Of a DNA stretch of 64,000 nt, positions 9,461-18,725 are shown piece by piece. A program made the translations under genes and the position numbers. Each line of letters begins with the position of its first letter. Position 1 is the first letter of the stretch. Below the pieces are notes generated by a model. It did not search any database, was not told the origin of the DNA, and was given only the letters and a program-made list of their open reading frames with translations. The stretch is from Sphingomonas taxi (lineage in GTDB: Bacteria; Pseudomonadota; Alphaproteobacteria; Sphingomonadales; Sphingomonadaceae). The stretch lies in assembly GCA_003243195.1 (NCBI GenBank), contig QFQI01000002.1, positions 248,001-312,000 of the forward strand, read 5' to 3'.

Positions 9461-10647
9461 AGGACGACGACGTGAAGCCCGCCACCCGGCTGGTCGCCGG
9501 GGGCCGGCGAAAGGAATGGACCGCCGGGGTCGTCAACACGCCGGTGTGGCGCGCCTCCACCATCCTGTACGACGATGTCGCGCACCTGCGCGCGACCGGC
9601 GCGCGCGACACGCACCACCGGCTGTTCTACGGCCGGCGCGGCACGCCGACGCAATGGAGCCTCGCCGACGCGCTCACCGAACTGGAGCCGGGCGCGGAGG
9701 GCACCTTCCTCTATCCTTCGGGGGTGGCGGCGGTGTCGGCCTGTCTGCTGACCTTGCTGTCGCCGGGTGACGAGCTGCTGCTGGTCGACAGCGCCTATGA
9801 TCCGACCCGTGCGCTGGCCGACCGGCTGCTGGCGCGGATGGGCATCACGACGCGTTACTACGATCCGCTGATCGGTGCAGGCATCGCCGGGCTGATCGGC
9901 GAGCGGACACGCGTCATCTTCATGGAAAGCCCCGGCAGCCTGACCTTCGAGGTGCAGGACGTGCCCGCGATCGTCGCCGCCGCGCGCGCGCGCGGCGTGG
10001 CGACGGTGATCGACAACACCTGGGCGACGCCGCTGCTGTTCCCGGTGATCGGGCTGGGGGTGGATTATGCGGTCCTCGCCTGCACCAAATATGTCGGCGG
10101 CCATTCGGACGTTATGATGGGTTCGGTCACCGCCGGGCCGGGCCGCTTCGCCGCCCTGCGCGACACCAGCTTCCAGTTGGGACAGGTGGTGAGCGCCGAC
10201 GACGCCTATCTCGCCAGTCGGGGGCTGCGCACGATGGGCGTGCGGCTGAAGCAGCATGAGGCGAGCGCGCTGACGATCGCGCGCTGGCTGGCGGACCGCC
10301 CCGAGGTGGCACGGGTGCTGCACCCGGCGCTGCCGTCCTGCCCCGGCCACGACATCTGGCGGCGCGATTTCCACGGTGCGGCGGGACTGTTCTCGTTCGC
10401 GCTGGCCGGCGGCGGCGACGCGCCGCGCACCGCGCTGATCGACGCGCTGACGCATTTCGGCATCGGCTATAGCTGGGGCGGGTTCGAAAGCCTGGCGGTG
10501 CCGGTCGATCCGCAGCGCCACCGCACCGCCACGACGCCCGATTTCGCCGGGCCGCTGGTGCGGTTGCAGATCGGGCTGGAGGACGCGGACGACCTGATCG
10601 CGGATCTGGCGCGCGGGCTGGCGGCGTGGCGCGCCGCCAGCGGGTGA
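9457..10647 (+). CDS. metC: Cystathionine beta-lyase (PLP-dependent)
   Basis: 396 residues of the Cys/Met metabolism PLP family (fold type I). The PLP lysine lies in ACTKYVGGHSDVMMG, preceded by VIDNTWATPLLFPV with the cofactor-binding Asp. LFYGRRGTPTQWSLADAL near residue 55 and YSWGGFESLAVP near residue 340 are characteristic of cystathionine beta-lyases. It cleaves cystathionine to homocysteine, pyruvate and ammonia. The start ATG overlaps the sseA stop by 4 nt. A gamma-lyase or other trans-sulfuration enzyme is possible, but the SWGGFESL signature favours MetC. Confidence 0.92.
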   Translation: MKDDDVKPATRLVAGGRRKEWTAGVVNTPVWRASTILYDDVAHLRATGARDTHHRLFYGRRGTPTQWSLADALTELEPGAEGTFLYPSGVAAVSACLLTLLSPGDELLLVDSAYDPTRALADRLLARMGITTRYYDPLIGAGIAGLIGERTRVIFMESPGSLTFEVQDVPAIVAAARARGVATVIDNTWATPLLFPVIGLGVDYAVLACTKYVGGHSDVMMGSVTAGPGRFAALRDTSFQLGQVVSADDAYLASRGLRTMGVRLKQHEASALTIARWLADRPEVARVLHPALPSCPGHDIWRRDFHGAAGLFSFALAGGGDAPRTALIDALTHFGIGYSWGGFESLAVPVDPQRHRTATTPDFAGPLVRLQIGLEDADDLIADLARGLAAWRAASG

Positions 10648-10855
10648 GCGATTCCCATCGCGCAGCCATGAGGGCAGAGATCGGCGGACGGCCGCCGCCG
10701 GCCCTCGCGCGGAGCCTGTAGGTGGACATGTGCCGCCGCGCGCGCCGACTCGCGCATCGCGGCGCGGGCGTGGTGCAACCCGTGATCCGCGCGGCTCACT
10801 GACGGTTCCCCGCGCTACCTCACCATCGGGAAGTGAAGCGAGCGCCGACGCGCCT

Positions 10856-11311
10856 TTACTGCTGTGGTGTCGGGGCCGGGGCGGACGCGGGTGCCGCGCC
10901 ACCCGCCGTGGCGCGCGCGTCCTGCCCGTCGCCCTGCGGCGCGGCGATGATGTCGCGCGTCGTCTGGCCCTTGTCGATCACGTTGGTCTGCGGATCGCCG
11001 ACGCCGGAGCGGATACCCGGCACCGCCGCCGCCGCGCCGCCGGCCTGATCGACCACGCCGGCCTCGCTGGCGCTGCGCTGCGCCGGCCCGCCGAACAGCG
11101 CGTCGATCGCCTGCGCCTGCGGATTGTTGCCCTGGGTGCGCACCGCGCCCGGCTGCGGCGGGACCAGCGCGAAATCGGGCGGGATGATGAGCGGCGCCTG
11201 CCGCGCCACCGCGAACTCGTCGGGCCGCGCACGATCGTAGCCGCGCTTGCCGCAGCCCGCGAGCAGCCCCAGCGCCGCCATCCCGGCCACCACCACCACA
11301 GACTTACGCAT
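10856..11311 (-). CDS. DUF3035 lipoprotein, BamF-like outer membrane assembly subunit
   Basis: 151 residues: a lipoprotein signal with LLAGC at Cys20, then the conserved RARPDEFAVARQAPLIIPPDF segment that defines DUF3035, then a low-complexity Ala/Pro/Gln tail. In Caulobacter the homologous small lipoprotein (BamF) copurifies with the BAM beta-barrel assembly machine. The gene follows lspA with an 8-bp overlap, so it is made together with the signal peptidase needed to process it. The ATG at 11311 is the first that leaves a normal-length lipoprotein signal. It is convergent with metC; no clear terminator is seen in the 208 bp between them. Confidence 0.82.
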   Translation of the reverse strand: MRKSVVVVAGMAALGLLAGCGKRGYDRARPDEFAVARQAPLIIPPDFALVPPQPGAVRTQGNNPQAQAIDALFGGPAQRSASEAGVVDQAGGAAAAVPGIRSGVGDPQTNVIDKGQTTRDIIAAPQGDGQDARATAGGAAPASAPAPTPQQ

Positions 11312-11813
11312 GGACATTCTCCGAAACATCGTCGCGCTTCTCGCGGATCAGGAGCGCGCGCACCAGCAGAATCAACACGCCGATCGTGATCGCGGCGTCG
11401 GCGACGTTGAACACCAGGAACGGCCGCCATTCGCCGAAATGCAGGTCGGCGAAATCGACCACATAGCCCAGCCGCACGCGATCGAGGATATTGCCGAGCG
11501 CCCCGCCCAGCACCAGCCCCAGCGCCATCTGGTCGCCGCGCTTGCGTTCGCGGAACATCCACACCGCCACCGCCACCGCGATCGCGCCGGTGAACGCGAC
11601 GAGGAGCCAGCGCGTCGTGTCGGTCTCCGCGCGCAGCATCCCCAGCGACACGCCCTCGTTCTTCGTGAAGCGCAGGTCAAAGATCGGCAGCAGCGTGCGA
11701 TAGGCGCCCAGGAAGTCGATCTGCATCGGCCCGGTCACCAGCCATTTGACGAGCTGATCGACCACGAACACCGCCGCGGCGATCGCCAGCCCGGTGCGCG
11801 GGGTCACCCTCAC
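11304..11813 (-). CDS. lspA: Lipoprotein signal peptidase II
   Basis: 169 residues with four hydrophobic segments. It cleaves diacylglyceryl-prolipoproteins at the conserved Cys in the inner membrane. Motifs are VVDQLVKW, TKNEGVSLGM, GGALGNILDR, VVDFADLH and FNVADAAITIG; the Asp in the last two regions are the aspartyl protease pair. The start is GTG at 11813, overlapping the ileS stop in a GTGA junction. The upstream gene is ileS, as in many proteobacteria, and the downstream gene is a lipoprotein. Confidence 0.96.
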   Translation of the reverse strand: MRVTPRTGLAIAAAVFVVDQLVKWLVTGPMQIDFLGAYRTLLPIFDLRFTKNEGVSLGMLRAETDTTRWLLVAFTGAIAVAVAVWMFRERKRGDQMALGLVLGGALGNILDRVRLGYVVDFADLHFGEWRPFLVFNVADAAITIGVLILLVRALLIREKRDDVSENVHA

Positions 11814-14626
11814 GCGCCGACCACCGTGTCACAGCGACCGCACAGCGTGCCCTCCGTCGTCACGTCCGGCAGGTGTCGCCAGCAGCGGCCGCATTTGTGA
11901 TAATCGGTCCGGGTCACCGCGACCGTATCGCCCTGCGACACCTTCGCGACGATGAACGCCTCCGCCAGCGCATCGGCGTCCAGCGGCAGTTCCGGCACGG
12001 TCAGTTCCGCCTCCAGGCTGGAACGGATCGTCTTCTCGCGGCGCAGCGGCTCGATCGCCTCGGTCGCGCGGACGCGCAGGTCGCGCACCGCCAGCCAGCG
12101 CCGCGCGATATCCTCACCCGCCGGGGCGGGCAGCACCGGCCATTCGAGGAAATGCACCGAGCTGTCGTCGTCGGGGAAGCGCGCCTGCCACGCCTCCTCG
12201 GCGGTGAACACCAGCACCGGCGCGGCATAGCGCACCAGTGCGTGGAACAGCACGTCGAGCACGGTCCGATAGGCGCGCCGCTTCAGGTCGCCCAGCGCGT
12301 CGCAATAAAGCGAGTCCTTGCGTACGTCGAAGAAGAACGCCGACAGATCCTCGTTGCAGAAGTCGGACAGGCGGCGGACGTAGCGGTTGAACTCGAAACC
12401 GGTCGCCGCCTCCCTCAACTCCAGGTCGAGCGCGTGGAGCAGGTGGAGGACATAGCGCTCCAGCTCCGGCATCTCCGCGACGGGCACGCGCTCGTCCTCC
12501 GAAAAGCCGTCCAGTGCGCCCAGCAGATAGCGGAAGGTGTTGCGCAGCTTGCGATAAGCGTCGGACGCGGTCGCCAGCACCTCCTTGCCGATGCGCACGT
12601 CGTCGAAATAGTCGGTCGACACCGCCCAGAGCCGCAGGATGTCCGCCCCCGATTCGCCGATCACCTTCAGCGGATCGACGACGTTGCCGAGCGACTTGGA
12701 CATCTTGCGCCCCTGCCCGTCGAGCGCGAAGCCGTGCGTCAGCACCGCATCATAGGGCGCGCGCCCGCGTGTGCCGCAGCTCTCCAGCAGCGACGACTGG
12801 AACCAGCCGCGATGCTGATCCGATCCCTCGACATACAGGTTGGCGCGCGTGCCCTCCCCGTATCGCGCCTCGACGACGAAGGCGTGGGTGCTGCCGGAAT
12901 CGAACCACACGTCGAGGATGTCATTGACCGGCTCGTAGTCGGCGAGCGCGTAGGCGTCGCCGAGCAGCGCCTGATGGTCGGCGGTGAACCACGCATCCGC
13001 CCCGCCCGCGCGGAAGGCGGCGACGATGCGCGCGTTGACCTGCGCGTCATTGAGATACTGGCCGGTGGCGCGGTGGACGTACAGTGCGATCGGCACGCCC
13101 CACGCGCGCTGGCGGCTGATGACCCAGTCGGGACGGCCCTCCACCATCGCGCGGATGCGGTTCTCGGCACGCGGCGGCACCCATTGCGTGCGGGCGATCG
13201 CATCGAGCGCGATCTCGCGCAGCGACGCGGCATTGTCCCGCCCGGCACCGACGCCGGGTTCCAGCGCGGCATCGCCGGCCGCCGCCGCGTCGCCGGCCGC
13301 GACATCCATCGGGATGAACCATTGCGGAGTCGCGCGGAAGATCACCTTCGCCTTCGACCGCCACGAATGCGGATAGCTGTGCGCGAAATCGTCGCTGGCC
13401 GACAGCAGGTTGCCGGTCGCGCGCAGGTCGACGCAGATCGGCCCGTCGGCGGCGACGAACTTCTTGTTGATGACGCTGCCCTGCCCGCCCAGCCATGCCC
13501 AGTCGGCGCGGTACATGCCGGCGCCATCGACCGCGAACACCGGCTCGATCCCGTTCGCCTTGCACAGCAGGAAGTCGTCCTCGCCATGGTCGGGCGCCAT
13601 GTGGACCAGCCCGGTGCCGGCATCGGTGGTGACGAAGTCGCCCTCCAGGAACGGGCGCGGCGTCGCGAAGAAGCCGCCCAGGTGGTGCATCGGGTGGCGC
13701 GCGGTCGCCCCCTCCAGCACCGGCCCCTTGATGAGCGCGATGATCCCGCCCATCGGAATGCCGGTGCGCTTCGTGAAGGCCGGCATCAGCGGCTCGGCGA
13801 CCAGATAGCGCCGCCCGTCATGCTCGAAATGGAGATAGTCGATCGCCGATCCGTAAGCGAGCGCCTGGTTCACCGGGATCGTCCACGGCGTCGTCGTCCA
13901 GATCACCGCCAGCGCGCCCGCCAGCGCCGGATATTCGGGGCAGTCGACCACCTCGAACCCGACGTCGATCTGCGTGGAGACCACGTCCTCATATTCGACT
14001 TCGGCCTCGGCCAGCGCGGTCTTCTCGACCGGGCTCCACATCACCGGCTTCGCGCCGCGATACAATTGGCCCGACTCGGCGAACTTCAGCAGCTCGGCGG
14101 CAATCGTCGCCTCCGCCTCGTAGCGCATGGTCAGATAGGGGTTTTCCCAGTCGCCCATGATGCCCAGCCGCTCGAACTCGGCCGCCTGCACCGCGACCCA
14201 TTTCTCGGCATAGGCGCGGCATTCGGCGCGGAACTGCGCGACCGGCACCTGATCCTTGTCGAGCTTCTTCGCGCGATACGCTTCCTCGACCTTCCATTCG
14301 ATCGGCAGGCCGTGACAGTCCCAGCCGGGCACGTACGGCGCGTCATGGCCCATCAGCGACCGGCTGCGGACGATCACGTCCTTCAGCACCTTGTTCATCG
14401 CATGGCCCATGTGGATGTCGCCGTTGGCATAGGGCGGGCCGTCGTGCAGGATCCAGCGCTCGCGCCCCAGCCGCTGCTCGCGCAGCCGGTCGTACACGCC
14501 GATCCGCTTCCAGCGGTCGAGGATCGCGGGCTCCTTCTGCGCGAGCCCCGCCTTCATCGGGAAGTCGGTCTTCGGCAGGAAGACGGTATCGCGCCAGTCG
14601 CGCGGCGTATCGGATGCGTCGGCCAT
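11810..14626 (-). CDS. ileS: Isoleucyl-tRNA synthetase
   Basis: 938 residues. Class I aminoacyl-tRNA synthetase with PPYANGDIHMGHAMNK (HIGH motif) near residue 65 and KMSKSLGNVVDPL as KMSKS motif near residue 600. The long insertion between is the CP1 editing domain. The C-terminal zinc finger is CGRCWRHLP with a second CGRC near the end (CxxC-x(n)-CxxC). It lies between ribF upstream and lspA downstream, a common bacterial order. Antisense frames over this gene are open for long stretches but carry no domain. Confidence 0.97.
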   Translation of the reverse strand: MADASDTPRDWRDTVFLPKTDFPMKAGLAQKEPAILDRWKRIGVYDRLREQRLGRERWILHDGPPYANGDIHMGHAMNKVLKDVIVRSRSLMGHDAPYVPGWDCHGLPIEWKVEEAYRAKKLDKDQVPVAQFRAECRAYAEKWVAVQAAEFERLGIMGDWENPYLTMRYEAEATIAAELLKFAESGQLYRGAKPVMWSPVEKTALAEAEVEYEDVVSTQIDVGFEVVDCPEYPALAGALAVIWTTTPWTIPVNQALAYGSAIDYLHFEHDGRRYLVAEPLMPAFTKRTGIPMGGIIALIKGPVLEGATARHPMHHLGGFFATPRPFLEGDFVTTDAGTGLVHMAPDHGEDDFLLCKANGIEPVFAVDGAGMYRADWAWLGGQGSVINKKFVAADGPICVDLRATGNLLSASDDFAHSYPHSWRSKAKVIFRATPQWFIPMDVAAGDAAAAGDAALEPGVGAGRDNAASLREIALDAIARTQWVPPRAENRIRAMVEGRPDWVISRQRAWGVPIALYVHRATGQYLNDAQVNARIVAAFRAGGADAWFTADHQALLGDAYALADYEPVNDILDVWFDSGSTHAFVVEARYGEGTRANLYVEGSDQHRGWFQSSLLESCGTRGRAPYDAVLTHGFALDGQGRKMSKSLGNVVDPLKVIGESGADILRLWAVSTDYFDDVRIGKEVLATASDAYRKLRNTFRYLLGALDGFSEDERVPVAEMPELERYVLHLLHALDLELREAATGFEFNRYVRRLSDFCNEDLSAFFFDVRKDSLYCDALGDLKRRAYRTVLDVLFHALVRYAAPVLVFTAEEAWQARFPDDDSSVHFLEWPVLPAPAGEDIARRWLAVRDLRVRATEAIEPLRREKTIRSSLEAELTVPELPLDADALAEAFIVAKVSQGDTVAVTRTDYHKCGRCWRHLPDVTTEGTLCGRCDTVVGA

Positions 14627-14650
14627 GTGGGCGACAGCCTTAACGACGCT

Positions 14651-15577
14651 CTAGCCCGCCAGCAACTCGCGCGCGGTGCGGCAATCGGCGTCCATCTGCG
14701 CCACCAGCGCGTCCAGTCCGTCGAACTTCGCCTCCGCGCGCAGCCATTCGATCAGCTCGACCGAAATCACCTGCCCGTACAGGTCGCCGTCGAAGTCGAA
14801 GAAGTGCGGCTCCAGCAGCTCCTTGGGGGGATCGAAGGTCGGGCGCACGCCCAGGTTCGCCGCCCCCGCCAGCACGCGCCCGTCCGGCAGCCGCCCGCGC
14901 ACGGCGTAGATGCCATAGGCCGGACGCAGGTACGGCCCCATGTCGAGGTTGGCGGTGGGATAGCCGATCGTGCGGCCCAGCTTGTCGCCGTGCTGCACCA
15001 CCCCCTCGATCGCGAATGGCCGCGTCAGCAGCCGCGCCGCGCCGCGCGGATCACCGCCGCGCAGCGCGCCGCGGATACGCGTGGACGACACCGGCTCGCC
15101 ATCCAGCATCACCGCGCCGACCGTGTCGACCGAAAAACCCGCCGCCGCGCCGGCGCGGCGCAACGTCGCGATGTCGCCGCCCTTGCGATAGCCGAAGGTG
15201 AAATCCTCGCCGGTCACCACCCCGCCGACGCGCAGCCCCGCCACCAGCCGCTCCGCGACGAAGGCGTCGGCGGTCAGCGCGGCGAGCGCGGCATCGAAGT
15301 GGAACACGACGGTCGCGTCCGCCCCCGCCGCGGCAAACAGGCGCGCGCGCTGGTCGAGCGTGGTCAGCCTGAACGGCGGCGCGTCGGGGCGGAAATGCCG
15401 CACGGGATGCGGATCGAAGGTCGCGACCAGCGCTGGCCGCCCCTCGGCGCGGGCGCGCTCCACCGCGCGCGCCACCACTGCCTGATGCCCCAGGTGAAAA
15501 CCGTCGAAATTGCCGAGCGCGACGATCCCGCCCGCCAGATCCGCGGGCACCGCCGAGCCGCCGTCAAGCCGCTTCAT
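14651..15577 (-). CDS. ribF: Bifunctional riboflavin kinase / FAD synthetase
   Basis: 308 residues. The N-terminal FAD synthetase (nucleotidyltransferase fold) has ALGNFDGFHLGHQAVV and ATFDPHPVRHFRP plus GEDFTFGYRKGGD. SSTRIRGALRGGD marks the junction, and the C-terminal riboflavin kinase domain has HGDKLGRTIGYPTANLD, YGIYAVRG and GVRPTFDPPKELLEPHFFDF. It converts riboflavin to FMN and FAD. It is transcribed with ileS (24-nt gap) downstream and folA upstream. The ATG at 15577 gives the normal family length. Confidence 0.96.
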   Translation of the reverse strand: MKRLDGGSAVPADLAGGIVALGNFDGFHLGHQAVVARAVERARAEGRPALVATFDPHPVRHFRPDAPPFRLTTLDQRARLFAAAGADATVVFHFDAALAALTADAFVAERLVAGLRVGGVVTGEDFTFGYRKGGDIATLRRAGAAAGFSVDTVGAVMLDGEPVSSTRIRGALRGGDPRGAARLLTRPFAIEGVVQHGDKLGRTIGYPTANLDMGPYLRPAYGIYAVRGRLPDGRVLAGAANLGVRPTFDPPKELLEPHFFDFDGDLYGQVISVELIEWLRAEAKFDGLDALVAQMDADCRTARELLAG

Positions 15578-15601
15578 CGGCTGCCCTTAGCCGCTGCCCC
15601 T

Positions 15602-16069
15602 TCACCGCACCAGCGTCACGAAGTCATAGGCCGGCCGTTCGCCCGCCGCCGGATGCGGATCGCGCGCCGTCTCGCGCCAGCCGGTGAACGCCGGCACCAC
15701 CGCATCGCCGACCGGGGCGACATGCACCTCGGTCAATTCGACCCGGGTCGCACGATCCAGCAACAGCGCGAAGATCTCCGCGCCGCCGATCACCGCCACC
15801 TCGCCCGCGCCGGCCAGCGCCAGCGCCGCCGCCACGTCGTGCGCCACCTCGGCACCCTCTGCCGACCAGCCGCGATCGCGGGTGAGCACGATGTGGCGAC
15901 GACCAGGCAGCGGCGCGGGAAAGCTCTCGAACGTCCGCCGGCCCATCACCATCGGCTTGCCCATGGTCAGCGCCTTGAAGCGCCTGAGGTCGGCGGGCAG
16001 GTGCCACGGCAGCCGCCCATCCACGCCAATGACGCCATTGTCGGCGCGCGCCAGAACGAAGGTCAGCAT
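15602..16069 (-). CDS. folA: Dihydrofolate reductase
   Basis: 155 residues, normal for chromosomal bacterial DHFR. LARADNGVIGVDGRLPWHLPADLRRFKALT contains the Met20-loop equivalent and the active-site Asp in PADLRRF; VMGRRTFESFP, IVLTRDRGW and VIGGAEIFALLL are NADPH-binding segments. It reduces dihydrofolate to tetrahydrofolate. It ends 24 nt before ribF on the same strand; a 109-bp gap separates it from the ThDP enzyme upstream and could hold a promoter. Confidence 0.96.
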   Translation of the reverse strand: MLTFVLARADNGVIGVDGRLPWHLPADLRRFKALTMGKPMVMGRRTFESFPAPLPGRRHIVLTRDRGWSAEGAEVAHDVAAALALAGAGEVAVIGGAEIFALLLDRATRVELTEVHVAPVGDAVVPAFTGWRETARDPHPAAGERPAYDFVTLVR

Positions 16070-16178
16070 GGCGGTCCGTACACTCCATTTCTCCGACGCG
16101 GTGGCGACGGCCGGTACATCATCGTCATCCCGCCGTCATCGTCGCCGCCATCCGCGCGCGTGCGACGACCGGCCCGCG

Positions 16179-17858
16179 TCACCGCCCGATCAGCTCGCGC
16201 ACCTTGGCGATGCCGAAGCGGATCGCCTGCCCGGCGTCGACGTGCGGCATCGCCGGGATCTCGTCAGGATCGACCTTCGCGTGCAGGATCGCCGGCCCGG
16301 GCGCGGCCAGGAACGCGGCCACCGTGGCGTGCAGCGTCCCGGCCTTCTCCGCGGTGAACCCCTGCGCGCCGCACGCGCGCGCGAAGGCGGCGAAGTCCAT
16401 GTTGGGAAAGCCGGTGCCGGCCGCCGCCGGCAGGCCCGCGCCCTCCATCTCCAGATGCACCAGTCCCCAGCGGGCATTGTCGTAGACCACCACCTTCACC
16501 GGCAGGCGGTGCTCCACCGCGGTCATGAACTCGCCCAGCAGCATCGTCATGCCGCCGTCGCCGACATGCGCGATCACCTGCCGCGCGCGATCCAGCAGTT
16601 GCGCACCGTTGGCGATGCCCATGCCGGTCCCGACCGCGGCGTTGTTGAACGATCCGGTGATCTGCTGCCGCCCGGTCTGGCGCCACCAGTTACCGGCCCA
16701 CAAGGTGACCTGTCCGGTATCGGTGACGACGATCGCGTCCGCCGCCGCCGCGTCGCTGACCGCGCGCGCCACCGCCTGCGGATGGAGCAGCGCGCCGCCG
16801 CGCGCCACGTCGGCGCGCGCGTCCAGCATCGCGTTCCACCGCTGGCGCTCGGCCTGCGCGGCGTCCAGGAAGGCGGTGTCGGTGCGCGGCGCCAGCCGCT
16901 CCAGCAGCAGGCGCAGCGCCGGGCGCACCGACCCGACCACGCCCAGCTTCACCGGCGCGCGCCGTCCCAGCGCCAGCGCGCGCTCGTCGATCTGGATGAC
17001 GTTGCCGTGCGTGGGCAGGAAATCGACATAGGGGTAATCGGTGCCCAGCATCACCAGCAGGTCGGCGTCGCGCACCGCATCGGTCCCGGCCTTGCCCCCG
17101 ATCAGACCGACGCCGCCGATCCAGCGGGGATCGTCAAACGCCATGATGTCCTTCGCGCGATAGGTGTGGACCAGCGGCGCCTGCAACCGCTCCGCCAGCT
17201 CGCGCAGTTCCGCCGCCGCGCCGCGACAGCCGAAGCCGCAGAGGATCGTGACCGATGACGCCGCCGCGATCAGCTCGACCGCCGCCGCGATGTCCGCCTC
17301 GGCCGGGGCGACCTCCGGGCGGGGGCGCAGCGTCGCGACGCTCGGCACCGCGCCGGGCGCGCGGGCGTCGAACACGTCGGGCGGAATGTTGATATGCGCC
17401 ACCCCGCTGGCGCCATAGGCTTCGGCGATCGCCTGGTGGAACACCGCCGGCGCCTGCGCCGCGGCGGCGACGGTCTGGGTATAGGCCGCCACGTCGCGGA
17501 ACAACAGGTCGGGCACATCCTCCTGCAGGTAATCGGTGCCGCGCAGCTTGCCTGGCACGCCGCCGGTGATCGCCAGCACCGGCGCATGGTCCTTGCGCGC
17601 TTCGTACAATCCCGCGACCAGATGGTTCGCGCCGGGGCCGGTCGTGCCGCAGCATACGCCCAGACGCCCGGTCAGCTTCGCCTGCCCCGCCGCCGCCAGC
17701 GCCGCGCCCTCCTCGTGCCGGACGCCGATCCACTCGATCCGGCCGTCCCGCTCGATGGCGTGGGTGAACGGATTGAGCGCGTCGCCGACGATCCCGAACA
17801 CCTGTTTCACGCCGATCGTGGCGAGCGTGTCGACGAGCAGTTCGGCAACGTTGGGCAT
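16179..17858 (-). CDS. Thiamine diphosphate-dependent enzyme, pyruvate dehydrogenase (quinone)/PoxB-like
   Basis: 559 residues with the three-domain ThDP oxidase/decarboxylase layout. The N-terminal Pyr domain has the catalytic Glu in GVRHEEGAALAAAGQ and GTTGPGANHL; the middle domain has GGVGLIGGKAGTDA; the C-terminal PP domain has GDGGMTMLLGEFMTA followed by VVVYDNARWG, the GDG...N Mg-ThDP motif. Closest family is PoxB pyruvate oxidase/quinone dehydrogenase, feeding electrons to the respiratory chain and giving acetate. Start ATG at 17858 follows AAGGAT. It lies among housekeeping genes with no functional link to folA. Acetolactate synthase and other ThDP enzymes are alternatives; exact substrate is inference. 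Confidence 0.8.
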   Translation of the reverse strand: MPNVAELLVDTLATIGVKQVFGIVGDALNPFTHAIERDGRIEWIGVRHEEGAALAAAGQAKLTGRLGVCCGTTGPGANHLVAGLYEARKDHAPVLAITGGVPGKLRGTDYLQEDVPDLLFRDVAAYTQTVAAAAQAPAVFHQAIAEAYGASGVAHINIPPDVFDARAPGAVPSVATLRPRPEVAPAEADIAAAVELIAAASSVTILCGFGCRGAAAELRELAERLQAPLVHTYRAKDIMAFDDPRWIGGVGLIGGKAGTDAVRDADLLVMLGTDYPYVDFLPTHGNVIQIDERALALGRRAPVKLGVVGSVRPALRLLLERLAPRTDTAFLDAAQAERQRWNAMLDARADVARGGALLHPQAVARAVSDAAAADAIVVTDTGQVTLWAGNWWRQTGRQQITGSFNNAAVGTGMGIANGAQLLDRARQVIAHVGDGGMTMLLGEFMTAVEHRLPVKVVVYDNARWGLVHLEMEGAGLPAAAGTGFPNMDFAAFARACGAQGFTAEKAGTLHATVAAFLAAPGPAILHAKVDPDEIPAMPHVDAGQAIRFGIAKVRELIGR

Positions 17859-17936
17859 GACGGGGATCCTTGCAAGCGAGGGGGAAAGTCCCCGCCCCAA
17901 CGCCCCGCCGCCGCGACGGTGCCCGGAATCGCGCGG

Positions 17937-18701
17937 TCAGCGCGGATCGAGCCGGCTGGTCAGCGTCCAGCGCGCATGCCCTTCCAGCCCCAGCGCGGTC
18001 AGCCGTCCGGTCTGGTAGGCGCCGGTGTCGATGCCGATCCGGTTGGGCCGGAACACCACCGCCGGCTCGATCGTGTGGCCGTGCACCACCACCATCCCGT
18101 GATCGGCGCGGCTGTTCAGGAAGTCGCCGCGGATCCAGCGCAGGTCGCGCCCCTCCTGCGCATCCAGCGCCACACCGGGGCGGATGCCGGCGTGGACGAA
18201 CAGATAGTCGCCGATCCGCACCTGGCTCAGCATCGTCCGCAGAACATCGACGTGGCGCGCCGGGATCGCCGCGTGCAGCGCGGGCAGGAAGGCGGAAGGG
18301 TCGCGCCAGTAGAGCGCCGGATCGACGCCGTAGCTCTCCAGCGTCTCCACCCCGCCATGGTTCAGCCAGTCACCCGCCACCGCCAGATCGCCGTCGAACA
18401 CCGCGAGCAGCATTTCCTCATGATTGCCGCGCAGGACGTACCGCCGCCCGACGGGATCGCGCTCCGCAGCGAGCATCTCCAGCACCGCCGCCGATTCGGG
18501 GCCACGGTCGATCAGGTCGCCCAGGAAGACGACATGCAGCTCCGCGTCGCCGCCGCGCCGGGCGTGATCCTCCCCGATCCATCCCAGCAGCGGGCGCAGC
18601 AGGTCGGCGCGGCCGTGAACGTCGCCGACGGCATAGACGCGCATCCCCGGCGGCACATGGTGGCGGCGGGTCGGCGGCAGGCCCAGGATGCGACGAAGCA
18701 T
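17937..18701 (-). CDS. Metallophosphoesterase, PPP family serine/threonine phosphatase
   Basis: 254 residues. The three PPP signatures are present in order: YAVGDVHGRADLL, FLGDLIDRGPES and LRGNHEEMLL; later VHAGIRPG and VVVHGHTIEP provide the remaining metal-binding His. These cytoplasmic enzymes dephosphorylate Ser/Thr phosphoproteins or nucleotides using two metals. It resembles bacterial PrpA/PphA-like phosphatases. ATG at 18701 is preferred over the adjacent GTG. It lies 24 nt after the GT14-like gene and about 80 nt before the PoxB-like gene on the same strand. Confidence 0.88.
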   Translation of the reverse strand: MLRRILGLPPTRRHHVPPGMRVYAVGDVHGRADLLRPLLGWIGEDHARRGGDAELHVVFLGDLIDRGPESAAVLEMLAAERDPVGRRYVLRGNHEEMLLAVFDGDLAVAGDWLNHGGVETLESYGVDPALYWRDPSAFLPALHAAIPARHVDVLRTMLSQVRIGDYLFVHAGIRPGVALDAQEGRDLRWIRGDFLNSRADHGMVVVHGHTIEPAVVFRPNRIGIDTGAYQTGRLTALGLEGHARWTLTSRLDPR

Positions 18702-18725
18702 CACCGCAGCGTCGCGTCCGCTCGT

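Noticed and set aside
11873..16357. 1494-codon plus-strand open frame antisense to ileS, ribF and folA
   Set aside because: Crosses three well-identified genes; composition is Arg/His/Asp-rich with no domain. Long antisense frames are expected at this GC content.
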